From: Flavobacterium defluvii
GTDB lineage: Bacteria; Bacteroidota; Bacteroidia; Flavobacteriales; Flavobacteriaceae
DNA length: 64,000 bases
Assembly: GCF_900129555.1 (NCBI RefSeq)
Contig: NZ_FQWC01000009.1
Location: 62,001-126,000, forward strand
Reading direction: 5' to 3'
Below are positions 42,731 through 51,349 of the stretch, piece by piece (the stretch's first letter is position 1; each line of letters opens with the position of its first letter). Made by a program: the position numbers and the translations under genes. The notes beneath the pieces were generated by a model, which saw only the letters and a program-made list of their open reading frames with translations, was not told the DNA's origin and did not search any database.

Positions 42731-43001
42731 TTTAAAATATTAAGTGGAACATCAAACAATATTTTAAAAATGATAAACTCAATATGCTCCAAAAACAATT
42801 ACCATTTGAATTTACTCCATTCCCAAATATCATTTTAAAGATGTACGATAAATTGTATATTTTTGGTTTTGAAAAACAGATACTTTTATAAAACTTTAAC
42901 ACAAGGTTTGAATTTTAGCAAGTTAATCTAAACGACATTAAGCTTAGAAATATTAAAGAAATCTTAGTATCTTAGCATCTCAGTACCTTAGAAATTCACA
43001 A
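42731..43001. other. leader region of the OxyR gene
   Basis: AT-rich spacer with tandem 'cttagtatcttagcatctcagtaccttag' wording (imperfect CTTAG repeats, 42962-42992) just before the oxyR start. This is a low-complexity leader of the kind seen in front of several genes here. No promoter is clear. Confidence 0.35.
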
Positions 43002-43973
43002 ATGACTATTCAGCAGTTAAAATATATTGTTGCCTTAGATGATGAACGCCATTTTGCAAGAGCGGCCGAAGTCTGTATGGTAACTCAGCCCGGATTGACA
43101 ATTCAGTTAAAAAATTTAGAAGAAGAAATCGGAATCAAGATTTTCGACCGAAATAAAGTGCCTTTAACACCAACAATTCTCGGAACAGAAATCATTAACA
43201 AAGCCAGAAAAATTCTTCGTGAAGCCGATGAAATTAGGGATTTTGTCGTAAATGAAAAAAATCTATTAGAAGGCGAATTGAAGTTAGGAATAATTTCAAC
43301 GCTATCTCCGTATCTTATTCCGCTTTTTATCAATGCAATGAAAGAAGCTGCGCCAAATGTGCATTTCATTATTAAAGAAGGTTACACAGGGCATTTAATG
43401 CGGGATTTAGAAATTGGTGCGATTGATGTTGCCATTATGGCGACGCCAACCGGAAATCCAAATTTAATTGAGCATGTTATTTTTAAAGAACCATTTGTAG
43501 CATATTTAAATGAATCGCATCCAATGGCAAATCAGGACTTTTACGAACTTCAGCCCGGTGATAAAACCGAACTGCTGCTGCTTCATCACGAATATTGCTA
43601 CAATGCACAGCTTCTCGATATTTGCGGATTAAAATCATCAGATAAAATAAAAGAACAGTTTACATATGATATAAACTCAATAGAAACCTTAAAAAACCTC
43701 GTTCGCGCGCATTTAGGGTTTGCAATAATTCCGCAGCTTTCTATTTTAAACGAAGCAAAATCAGAACTTTTTAAACCTTTTAAAGAACCAATTCCGGTAA
43801 GGGAAATAAGTTTAGTAGTTTCAGATTCTTTTTCGAAAAAACTTTTACTCGAAAAAATGAACGAAGCCATCTGGAACTGTCTTCCAGAATCACTCAAAAA
43901 AGATTTCGCATATAAAAAAATACGCTGGAACGATTCGCCGTATTTTGTCAAAGCAATTAGTAAGGTTTCTTAA
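43002..43973 (+). CDS. oxyR: hydrogen-peroxide-sensing LysR-type regulator OxyR
   Basis: 323 residues. LysR N-terminal HTH 'LKYIVALDDERHFARAAEVCMVTQPGLT' (in parts) and a substrate-binding domain. The peroxide-sensing cysteines align exactly with E. coli numbering: C199 and C208 in 'HHEYCYNAQLLDICGL'. It should activate catalase/peroxidase and other antioxidant genes on oxidation. No ahpC or katG is adjacent. Convergent with the alpha/beta-hydrolase gene; an OsmC peroxide-resistance gene lies just beyond, a fitting neighbour. Confidence 0.93.
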   Translation: MTIQQLKYIVALDDERHFARAAEVCMVTQPGLTIQLKNLEEEIGIKIFDRNKVPLTPTILGTEIINKARKILREADEIRDFVVNEKNLLEGELKLGIISTLSPYLIPLFINAMKEAAPNVHFIIKEGYTGHLMRDLEIGAIDVAIMATPTGNPNLIEHVIFKEPFVAYLNESHPMANQDFYELQPGDKTELLLLHHEYCYNAQLLDICGLKSSDKIKEQFTYDINSIETLKNLVRAHLGFAIIPQLSILNEAKSELFKPFKEPIPVREISLVVSDSFSKKLLLEKMNEAIWNCLPESLKKDFAYKKIRWNDSPYFVKAISKVS

Positions 43974-43996
43974 AAGTATAAATTCCAAAAAAAAAA

Positions 43997-44032
43997 TCCA
44001 AATTCCAACTCAGTAAAGACTTGGAATTTGGA
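43997..44032. terminator. inverted repeat between convergent oxyR and hydrolase genes
   Basis: TCCAAATTCCAA - 12 nt - TTGGAATTTGGA, a perfect 12-bp stem with a preceding A10 run (strong T-run on the minus strand). Likely terminates the hydrolase transcript and, less strongly, oxyR. Confidence 0.6.
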
Positions 44033-44057
44033 ATTTCAATATTGGATTTTCTTTAAT

Positions 44058-44828
44058 TTATTTTTTCGAAGCTTCAATAATTACATCGGCAACTTTTGCA
44101 GGTTGAGAAATAAACACCACATGGCTTCCTTTTATTTCAGTAATCTTAGTATTTGAACGTTTGTACATAGCATGCTGAATACTTGGTACAATACTTTTAT
44201 CTTCTGTTGCAATGATTCCATAAGAAGGTTTAGTTCTCCATGCAGCTTTAGTAATTGGTGTTCCAAAACCATTTGCATAGAAAGCACCTTGCGAAGCAAA
44301 CATAAAATCAGCATCTTCTTTGCTTAAATCACCTGCAAAACCAGCATGAAATTTAGCTTTGTCATAGTATGCAATTCCTTTATCATCTGGAGGCAGTACA
44401 CCATTTTCTGGAGCAGGAGGAGCAGTTTGTAACCATTGAACAGAGTTTTCGCCACTGTCAGGCTGTAAAGCTGCTACATAAACCAAAGCTGCAACTTTTG
44501 GATGATTTCCAGCTTCTGTAATTACAGTTCCACCCCATGAATGTCCCACTAAAATAGTTGGTCCGTCTTGTTTATCAAGAGCTAAGTTTGTTGCTCTAAC
44601 ATCATCTTCTAATGAGCTTAACGGATTTTGAACAATAGTTACATTATATCCTTTTTTAGTCAAAATCTGGTATAAACCTTTCCATCCGGAACCATCGGCA
44701 AAAGCACCGTGTACCAATACTACGTTTTTAATTTTTGGTGTAGTTTGCGCGTTTACGTTTGCAGTTGTAAATACCAAACTAAAGATTATTGCTGCGAATG
44801 CTAAATAGCTTTTAAATATTGTTTTCAT
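44058..44828 (-). CDS. secreted alpha/beta-hydrolase
   Basis: 256 residues, signal peptide (1-28, ending NVNAQ). Oxyanion 'VLVHGAFADGSGW', nucleophile elbow G-H-S97-W-G in 'ILVGHSWGGT', acid presumably near 'IIATEDKSIVPS', and catalytic histidine in 'IKGSHVVFISQP'. It belongs to the salicylate-esterase/EstC-like hydrolase family. Substrate unknown, acting in the periplasm. Upstream of it by 57 bp in the same direction is an OsmC gene, so they are likely co-transcribed as a stress unit. Confidence 0.88.
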   Translation of the reverse strand: MKTIFKSYLAFAAIIFSLVFTTANVNAQTTPKIKNVVLVHGAFADGSGWKGLYQILTKKGYNVTIVQNPLSSLEDDVRATNLALDKQDGPTILVGHSWGGTVITEAGNHPKVAALVYVAALQPDSGENSVQWLQTAPPAPENGVLPPDDKGIAYYDKAKFHAGFAGDLSKEDADFMFASQGAFYANGFGTPITKAAWRTKPSYGIIATEDKSIVPSIQHAMYKRSNTKITEIKGSHVVFISQPAKVADVIIEASKK

Positions 44829-44885
44829 TTTATATAGATTTTAGATTGTTAAAAATTGTTATTGATTTTTGTATTGAGATTAAAA

Positions 44886-45302
44886 TTAATTCAACGTAAC
44901 AGTCAAAGTAATTTCAGTATTTAATAATTTCGAAATCGGACAAATTTCTTTTGCTTTTAGAGCAGTTTTTTCAAAGTCTTCTGCTGAGATTCCAGGAACT
45001 TTTCCAGTAAGTTCTAACTGAATTAAAGTAATTGTTCCGTCTTCAAAAGTTACTTTAGCAGTTGTGTCTAAATCTTCTGGTACAAATCCTTGTTCAGAAA
45101 GTAAAAAGCTTAACTGCATTGTAAAACATCCAGAATGTGCAGCTGCGATTAATTCTTCCGGGTTTGTTCCAACACCTTGCTCAAAACGTGTTTTAAAAGA
45201 TAATTGTGCATTATCTAAAGTTGTGCTTTGTGTACTAATGGTTCCTTTTCCTTCCATTCCTGTACCTTTCCAGTTTGCGTTTGCTCTTCTTGTAAATTTC
45301 AT
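44886..45302 (-). CDS. OsmC-family peroxiredoxin
   Basis: 138 residues, complete OsmC fold: 'TNPEELIAAAHSGCFTMQLS' with peroxidatic C59 and 'AKEICPISKLL' with resolving C121, start 'MKFTRRANANWKGTGMEGKG'. It reduces organic hydroperoxides with thiol reductants in the cytosol. First gene of a probable two-gene unit with the secreted hydrolase. The nearby OxyR gene makes peroxide induction plausible. Confidence 0.92.
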   Translation of the reverse strand: MKFTRRANANWKGTGMEGKGTISTQSTTLDNAQLSFKTRFEQGVGTNPEELIAAAHSGCFTMQLSFLLSEQGFVPEDLDTTAKVTFEDGTITLIQLELTGKVPGISAEDFEKTALKAKEICPISKLLNTEITLTVTLN

Positions 45303-45670
45303 GATTTCTATTTTTTAAAGTTATTTTTTAAGATGATCAAATCATTTCTTTGATTTTGATGAGACAAAGTTATGCCGATGATGTTTATTAATCAAATTAA
45401 TAATTTTTTAAGTTTATAAAAATAATTTATAATAATAGATTTTACTGGGGCTGGATGAAAACTTGAGGTTATATTTTTTTTCTTAAAAAATTTAAAGCTA
45501 AGGATAAAGGATGGTAATTAATTGTTTTTTTGGTTTCAAGTTAGAATTTGAAACCAACTAAATGATTGATTTTTAGTTTTATAATTTCTCCTAATTTAAT
45601 TTTATCAGAACAATTTTACAGGAATACACCATAGTCTAAATTTTTAATGAATAATCTAACTTTTAAATTT
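45303..45670. other. intergenic region upstream of the large lipoprotein gene
   Basis: AT-rich, 368 bp, divergent promoters expected for the OsmC gene and the lipoprotein. Nothing beyond poly-A/T tracts and a possible -10-like 'tctaaattttt' near 45634 is seen. Confidence 0.35.
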
Positions 45671-48130
45671 ATGAAAAAAGCCTTTCTAATAATTGTAGTT
45701 TGTTTGAGTACAGTTTTGTTCTCCTGCAAGAAAGATAAAAACACAAATCAATCCTCAAGTCCTGAAGCCGTAAAATCAGATACTGCCGATGCTGCATTTG
45801 CCGATAACGGCTGGCCTCGCGAAGCTGAAAACAACGGAACTAAACTCGTTTATTATCAGCCCCAGGTCGATGACTGGAAAGATTTTAAAGAAATCACAGC
45901 CCGACTGGCATTTTCTCTAACGCCAAAAGATGGAAAACAGGTTTTGGGTGTAGCTTCTTTAAAAGCAGAAACATTGGTAGATAAAGACAACCGAAGCGCT
46001 TTTATTAAGAATCTTCAGGTTACCGATATACGATTTCCTGCTCTCGACGAAAAGAAAGTTCCGGAAATGGAAAAGTTATTTAAAGAAACATTGCCTCAAA
46101 GTGGAGATCCTATTTCTGTAGATCGTATTCTGGCAGATTTAACCCAGACCAAAAGCCCTCCAAAAGGAATTACGGCTAAAAATGATCCTCCGGTAATTTT
46201 TTACAGCACAAATCCTGCAGTTTTATTGATAGTGCAGGGAGAACCCGTTTTAGTACCTGTAGAAAAAACCGACATACAATATGTAGTAAATACAAATTGG
46301 GATCTGTTTTTTGATAAAACATCAAAAGAGTATTATCTATTGGCAGAAAATGTCTGGCTGACTTCCAAATCCTTAGATGGAAAATGGACCAAAACTGCCA
46401 AACTGCCTTCGGGATTAATAAATCTTCCTTCGGGTCAAAATTTTGATGATGTCAAAAAAATGATTCCGCCGCCGTCAACCGGAGCAGCGCCTGAAGTTTT
46501 CTACAGTAATAAACCAGCAGAATTAATAGCCGTAAATGGAAATCCAAAATTTATTAAAATAGACGGAACCAAATTGTTATACATCGACAATACCGAAAAT
46601 GATGTTTTTGCCGATGAAACCAACGGACAATATTATGTATTATTATCCGGAAGATGGTTTAGTTCTAAAGAATTAACCGGACCGTGGAAATATGCCGGAA
46701 ATAGTCTTCCTGCCGATTTTGCCAAAATTCCTAAAAATTCACCGCGTGCTAATGTATTATCATCCGTACCCGGAACACAGGAAGCCAAAGATGCTGTAAT
46801 GTTATCGCAGGTGCCAACAACAGCCATTTTAAAGAAATCCGATGCCGAAGCCAAAGTAAAAGTAAACTACGACGGACCACCTCAGTTTAAACCTATTGAA
46901 GGTACAAAAATGCAGTATGCAAGCAATACGCAGGAAAAGATTATAAAAGTTGGCGATTTGTATTATTTATGCTTTCAGGCTGTTTGGTTTATGTCGACTA
47001 GCCCAAATGGACCCTGGAAAACATGCGATTCCGTGCCCAAAGAAATTTATACCATTCCGCCAAGTTCTCCGGTTTATAATGTTACGTACGTTACACAAAC
47101 CACAACCGATACCACTGTCGAAAGCAGTACAACAGCAGGTTATTTTGGTGCTTTTATTATTGGTGCTACGGTAGGCGCTATATTAACGTATGGTACGGGT
47201 TGGTATTACCCGCCTTATGTGTATTATGGCGGATTATATCCAATTTATCGTCCGTGGCCGTATGCATACGGAGGCGGAGCCGTTTACAATCCGTGGACGG
47301 GAGGTTATGCTGTCGGAAGACGGGTTTACGGACCTTATGGAGCTGCAGGAACATCGGCCTGGTACAATCCGGCAACAGGAAGATACGGACGTTCTGCAAG
47401 TGTACAGGGTTGGTATGGCGGTCGTACTGCCGCAAGTACTTATAATCCGTGGACAGGAAATTACGCAAGAACCAATCAAGGACATAATGCGTATGCACAA
47501 TGGGGACATTCGGCTGCTACAAATGGTAATCAGTGGGTTCAGACTGGACACATAACAACCCGACGAGGAACTGCAGTTGCTTATCAAACTTCGGGAGGTA
47601 AGGAAGGTGTAATTACACATCGTCGTGGTGGAGGAACAACTATACATACCAATAATAATGTATATGCCGGACACGACGGACATGTTTATAAAAGAGACGC
47701 TAACGGAAACTGGAGTCATTATAATAATGGAAACGGCGGCTGGACTCAGGCAGGAACTTTAGGTTCGTCGAAAAAATCGGGCGAAGCCATTCAGCGTAAC
47801 AAACCGAATCAGGGATTGGGTGCGAATGGAGCAGGAGAGAGGATTCAGCGAGATAACCTTCAGAAACCGGAACAAAACTTAGGCGGCGAAACGCGATTAG
47901 GCGACAGAACCCAACACGATAATTTCCCAAAAGCAGATCAAACCCTAGGACAACCGAATAAACCGCTTGGCGAAGCAGGTCGTCCTGATATTACAAACGA
48001 TCTCGACCGTTCTGCTTTTTCAAGAGACAGAGGCGAAACCCAAACCCGAAACTTTCAAAACTTCCAGCATCAGGGCGGTTTTGGCGGTGGCGGCTTTAGA
48101 GGCGGCGGAGGCTTTAGAGGTAGGAGATAG
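45671..48130 (+). CDS. large repeat lipoprotein with Gly/Tyr-rich C-terminal half
   Basis: I choose ATG 45671 because it gives a lipoprotein signal (lipobox 'VLFSC', acylated C19) rather than the upstream ATG at 45647. 819 residues. After ~180 residues there are three related ~95-residue units ('PVIFYSTNPAVLLIVQGEP', 'PEVFYSNKPAELIAVNGNP', 'PPQFKPIEGTKMQY', each followed by a W-x-x-S/T...GPW or GKW phrase). Next come one hydrophobic segment 'GYFGAFIIGATVGAILTYG', a Tyr/Gly/Pro repeat region (YNPWTG, YNPATG, YGPYGAAG), and a low-complexity RGGGGFRGRR tail. The W-x-GPW motif suggests surface repeat domains that bind ligand or polymer. Not recognised as a characterised protein. Confidence 0.75.
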   Translation: MKKAFLIIVVCLSTVLFSCKKDKNTNQSSSPEAVKSDTADAAFADNGWPREAENNGTKLVYYQPQVDDWKDFKEITARLAFSLTPKDGKQVLGVASLKAETLVDKDNRSAFIKNLQVTDIRFPALDEKKVPEMEKLFKETLPQSGDPISVDRILADLTQTKSPPKGITAKNDPPVIFYSTNPAVLLIVQGEPVLVPVEKTDIQYVVNTNWDLFFDKTSKEYYLLAENVWLTSKSLDGKWTKTAKLPSGLINLPSGQNFDDVKKMIPPPSTGAAPEVFYSNKPAELIAVNGNPKFIKIDGTKLLYIDNTENDVFADETNGQYYVLLSGRWFSSKELTGPWKYAGNSLPADFAKIPKNSPRANVLSSVPGTQEAKDAVMLSQVPTTAILKKSDAEAKVKVNYDGPPQFKPIEGTKMQYASNTQEKIIKVGDLYYLCFQAVWFMSTSPNGPWKTCDSVPKEIYTIPPSSPVYNVTYVTQTTTDTTVESSTTAGYFGAFIIGATVGAILTYGTGWYYPPYVYYGGLYPIYRPWPYAYGGGAVYNPWTGGYAVGRRVYGPYGAAGTSAWYNPATGRYGRSASVQGWYGGRTAASTYNPWTGNYARTNQGHNAYAQWGHSAATNGNQWVQTGHITTRRGTAVAYQTSGGKEGVITHRRGGGTTIHTNNNVYAGHDGHVYKRDANGNWSHYNNGNGGWTQAGTLGSSKKSGEAIQRNKPNQGLGANGAGERIQRDNLQKPEQNLGGETRLGDRTQHDNFPKADQTLGQPNKPLGEAGRPDITNDLDRSAFSRDRGETQTRNFQNFQHQGGFGGGGFRGGGGFRGRR

Positions 48131-48158
48131 ATTTAGAGTAAAAGGTTGATTATAATAG

Positions 48159-48201
48159 GAAAATCAGGAATGGTAATGATATTGCCAGACCTGATTTTTT
48201 T
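48159..48201 (+). terminator. rho-independent terminator of the lipoprotein gene
   Basis: AAATCAGG ... CCTGATTTTTTT with an inner TGG/CCA stem. Confidence 0.7.
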
Positions 48202-48344
48202 ATTGAAATTCCAATTAGATTATGGTGTTTATGGCGAAGTAAATTTTGGAAATATTGGGCAAGGTATATTAGGTAAATTTGAAAAGATGATGATTAGTTT
48301 TGATGGGAATTGTTTGAGGTTGGAGAATTTATTATTATAGTTTA

Positions 48345-49193
48345 TTATCCATATATTTCTGAATATTCGTTTATATTAATTAATTCTACGTTTAGGTTTT
48401 GCATGAGATTACTCACAGATGGCAATAAAAATCCTTTTGAAATGTAGTAAACTTGCATTGGTTTATTAGAAAAGTTATAATACCTCTTTCGTTCAATTAA
48501 AAGCCATCTTAGAAACACTTCATCAATTCCATATGATAAACCAAAAATAACAATAGGTAAATTGAACCAAATGTGAAGCCATGTTTGATGTCCTGCCCAA
48601 AATTCTTGACGTTTACCATGAAACAATCTGTCTTCACCATTATGAATTAACTTTCTCGCTCTTTCACTACTTCCCATATAATCGGTCAAACCGAGACGTA
48701 TGCTGTCAGTATATCTAACATCTCCATGTATTTTCCAAATTCCAAATCCTTCTGTTGGTAGTGTTAATTGATTTAGGCCATAATAAGATTTCCATGGATA
48801 AAAACGAGTAAATGTTTTAGATTCTATATGAAATAATTCTGCATTTATGGATTTTTCAAACGCTTCATCAAAATTGGTTGTTAAAACAGGAGAACCGTTT
48901 AAAATGGCTAAATTCATTAATCTTTGGTGTATGCCAATATCATAAGAGGGTTTTAATTCCAGTTTGTCTTTTATTCGATTTTTAATATTTGCAGGATCGT
49001 CAGAATTTATTTCTACCAAATCATAAACCTCTGTATTAGAAAGACCATCAACTTGAAATCTAATAGGATTGTTAGAGGCCGATTTTAATAGATCTTTCCA
49101 TGATGGCATTATATTCGCTGATAAATTTGGCCCATTACCAATTAGAAAAGCAACTTTTTTATGTTTCTTTATTATATCTTCTAATACTTTCAT
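48345..49193 (-). CDS. second SIR2-like (NAD-binding-fold) protein of the defence island
   Basis: Start chosen at ATG 49193 (MKVLEDIIKKHKKVAFLIGNG); the frame extends to a TTG at 49223. 282 residues with SIR2-like sites: G19-N-G-P-N23 where the usual motif is GAG, 'LTTNFDEAFEKS' (N107, D109), 'WKIHGDV' (H156) and 'FGLSYGIDEVFLRWLL' (216-232). It is likely an NAD-degrading effector or nucleotide sensor. It is downstream of the KTSC gene by 174 bp. The gap is short enough for co-transcription, but the substituted GNG is unusual. It may be a second toxin or a regulator of the SIR2-HerA pair. Confidence 0.75.
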   Translation of the reverse strand: MKVLEDIIKKHKKVAFLIGNGPNLSANIMPSWKDLLKSASNNPIRFQVDGLSNTEVYDLVEINSDDPANIKNRIKDKLELKPSYDIGIHQRLMNLAILNGSPVLTTNFDEAFEKSINAELFHIESKTFTRFYPWKSYYGLNQLTLPTEGFGIWKIHGDVRYTDSIRLGLTDYMGSSERARKLIHNGEDRLFHGKRQEFWAGHQTWLHIWFNLPIVIFGLSYGIDEVFLRWLLIERKRYYNFSNKPMQVYYISKGFLLPSVSNLMQNLNVELININEYSEIYG

Positions 49194-49367
49194 CGAGTTA
49201 TTTTCGTATCTAGTGTTGTTCAAAAACTTTTAATAAACTTTATCTTTAAGTAAAAAAAATCATTTGCCAACGAGATCATTCATCCCGCCAATAAGCCTCT
49301 AATTAATACCAAAACTCTCTGTTCAGGAGTATAACGCTGGCATTAGTAGGGGATTGAATAACTCTTT
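49194..49367. other. 174-bp gap inside the defence island
   Basis: Separates KTSC from the second SIR2-like gene. Contains no ORF that I can support and no terminator. Its base composition (with GC-richer 'ggcgggatgaat' and 'ccagcgttatactcctgaac' pieces on the minus strand) differs a little from flanking gaps and could be remnant sequence from a recombination event. Confidence 0.35.
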
Positions 49368-49580
49368 TTATCCTACTTGTGATTCTGAGTGTTGTCCTTT
49401 TATATTTGCATTAAAAAACTTTCCGATTGAAGATGCTGATCTCATTTCATAATAGGTACTTTCTAGTACTTCATAATATTGCCATATTGCTCCACTATTA
49501 AATTCAATCTCTAATGTTGAAGTGTTTGAATCATACCCTACGCTTCGGATGTTTGATGATTGTACATATTCTCTTTCCAT
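49368..49580 (-). CDS. KTSC-domain small protein
   Basis: 70 residues, almost entirely one KTSC domain ('VQSSNIRSVGYDSNTSTLEIEF', 'GAIWQYYEVLESTYYEM', 'SIGKFFNANIKGQ'). KTSC domains (named after lysyl-tRNA synthetase C-termini) are small and of unknown function, perhaps RNA binding. Starts 3 bp after the HerA stop and so is in the same operon. Its regular place next to a SIR2-HerA pair is not something I know as established, which makes it a candidate accessory. Confidence 0.85.
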   Translation of the reverse strand: MEREYVQSSNIRSVGYDSNTSTLEIEFNSGAIWQYYEVLESTYYEMRSASSIGKFFNANIKGQHSESQVG

Positions 49581-49583
49581 ATT

Positions 49584-51347
49584 TTAAAATTTTTGTTGTC
49601 TAATTCTTGTTACTATTGTTTTATAATTATCGTCATTTTCAGGATGAGCCTCTAACCATTTTTCAACTAATTTTGGATCATCACTGGTTGGTCTAGGTAT
49701 ATTAAGATTTAACCTTACTCTAGATGGTATTTTAATAGCTTCTCCAACTATTATAGCTTCTCCAGTTCTTAAAGATGGCAACAGGTCAATTAAACTATTT
49801 AAATTGTCGGGAGCTGAATTTTTTACAATTGATTGATCGCCAGAATTTGTTAATCTTAAAGCAATAAATGTCCCAACTTGTGCTAGTATTGTTTCTGAAA
49901 TTTCTGATGGTCTTTGGGAAATAACTAATGCTCCTAAACCAAACTTTCGACCTTCTTTGAAAACTTTTTCAACTGCTTCTTTAGAATAACTATTATTATC
50001 ACTTTTACTTAAATAATTATGTGCTTCTTCATACGCAAGTAATAAGGGTCTATTTTTCCCTGTATATGTTTCATGTCTACCCCAAAACATACTATCGTAA
50101 ACAAAGCGAGTTATAAGTCCAACTGTAATATCTAGTACTTCAAAAGGAACACCGCTTAAATCAAGAATGGCTAATTTTTTATTACTACCTATCCAATCAT
50201 TTAAAAGATTATGTAAATCTTTTGTCGAATTAGCATCTTTATAATCTCCAGGATTAAAAAGAAAGTCAAATCTAGAGTCTCTTAATCTTGACAATATTTT
50301 TTTTTCATAGGAATAAAATTCTTGATGTTTAGATTTAAACGGAGCAGTATTATTAGGTGGATATGGTATGAATTGAGCAGGTTGTAAATTTTCGGCATTA
50401 CCAATATTTATAATAGATGCCGTTGCTTTAGTTTGATCATCTTTATTGCTAGTACTAAAAGTTGCATTTAGCCAGTAATTCATTTCATGCCATAATTGTC
50501 GTGCACTAAATGGAATGGGAGAATCCGCTGTAACAAAATCCGGATTAACAACACCTGACTTTAAAGTACAATTTGATTTTTTAAGATTTGTTACTAACTC
50601 TCTAAATAATCTATAATCGGGTTTTTGATCATCTGTCGGTTTTGCGCCTATTAGAAAATAAGATAGTTCATCAAAGCTCATTAGCCAAAATGGAATAAAT
50701 AAGGGGTTAGCTGGTTCATTTATTTTGAGGACTTTTGCATCAGGAAATGCACTTGCATATTCACCATGTGGATCAACTAAAATAATTCTAGAACCACGAT
50801 AATCGTTTAAAATTGCTTTTAAAATACTCACCGTTGTGTTAGATTTCCCACTTCCAGTAGAGCCTAATATTGCGCAATGTCTTAAGATAAGTTTATGTAA
50901 GTCAGTATAAACACTTAGATTTTCGGACGATGAATGTTTTCCAATTTCAATTGATCCGTTATCTTTTTTGCCATAAATATCCAATAAATCTTTCTCTATT
51001 ACTATATGAACTTCGTCATTAATCGTTGGATAAGTTCCTACACCTTTTTCAAAATCATCATCACCGATTTTCTCTCCAACAAGTTGAATAGTTAAAAATC
51101 GAGATCCAAAAGAATATTTTAAATTATATTCGTCTGATTTACTAGGTGTATTACTGACAGATGAAACTATACCATAAATTGTAATATTACCAATTGGAAT
51201 TTTTATAAATGTTCCAATTTGACCAATTTTATATAACCTCCCATTTATTATTGGTGCAGCTGATGGAATTTCATTTGAAACTTCAACCTCTACTGTGCCT
51301 GAATCTACACGAATTATGTTTCCTAGGTATGTTATTTCACTTTTCAT
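49584..51347 (-). CDS. HerA-like (DUF87) hexameric ATPase of SIR2-HerA system
   Basis: 587 residues from ATG 51347 (a TTG two codons upstream is also possible). An N-terminal HAS-barrel-like domain (1-130) precedes Walker A 'GSTGSGKSN' (162-170), 'ILVDPHGEYASAFPD' (189-203), Walker B 'LLLAYEEAHNYL' (435-446) and 'LGALVISQRPSEI' with an arginine finger. It is an AAA-type translocase/helicase forming hexamers, and in SIR2-HerA anti-phage systems it works with the SIR2 NADase. The start nearly overlaps the preceding SIR2 stop, strong evidence of one operon. Confidence 0.92.
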   Translation of the reverse strand: MKSEITYLGNIIRVDSGTVEVEVSNEIPSAAPIINGRLYKIGQIGTFIKIPIGNITIYGIVSSVSNTPSKSDEYNLKYSFGSRFLTIQLVGEKIGDDDFEKGVGTYPTINDEVHIVIEKDLLDIYGKKDNGSIEIGKHSSSENLSVYTDLHKLILRHCAILGSTGSGKSNTTVSILKAILNDYRGSRIILVDPHGEYASAFPDAKVLKINEPANPLFIPFWLMSFDELSYFLIGAKPTDDQKPDYRLFRELVTNLKKSNCTLKSGVVNPDFVTADSPIPFSARQLWHEMNYWLNATFSTSNKDDQTKATASIINIGNAENLQPAQFIPYPPNNTAPFKSKHQEFYSYEKKILSRLRDSRFDFLFNPGDYKDANSTKDLHNLLNDWIGSNKKLAILDLSGVPFEVLDITVGLITRFVYDSMFWGRHETYTGKNRPLLLAYEEAHNYLSKSDNNSYSKEAVEKVFKEGRKFGLGALVISQRPSEISETILAQVGTFIALRLTNSGDQSIVKNSAPDNLNSLIDLLPSLRTGEAIIVGEAIKIPSRVRLNLNIPRPTSDDPKLVEKWLEAHPENDDNYKTIVTRIRQQKF

Positions 51348-51349
51348 TT

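Noticed and set aside
48146-48340. 64-residue plus-strand frame after the large lipoprotein gene
   Set aside because: Starts with TTG, overlaps a terminator, low-complexity and no recognisable domain. Most likely non-coding.
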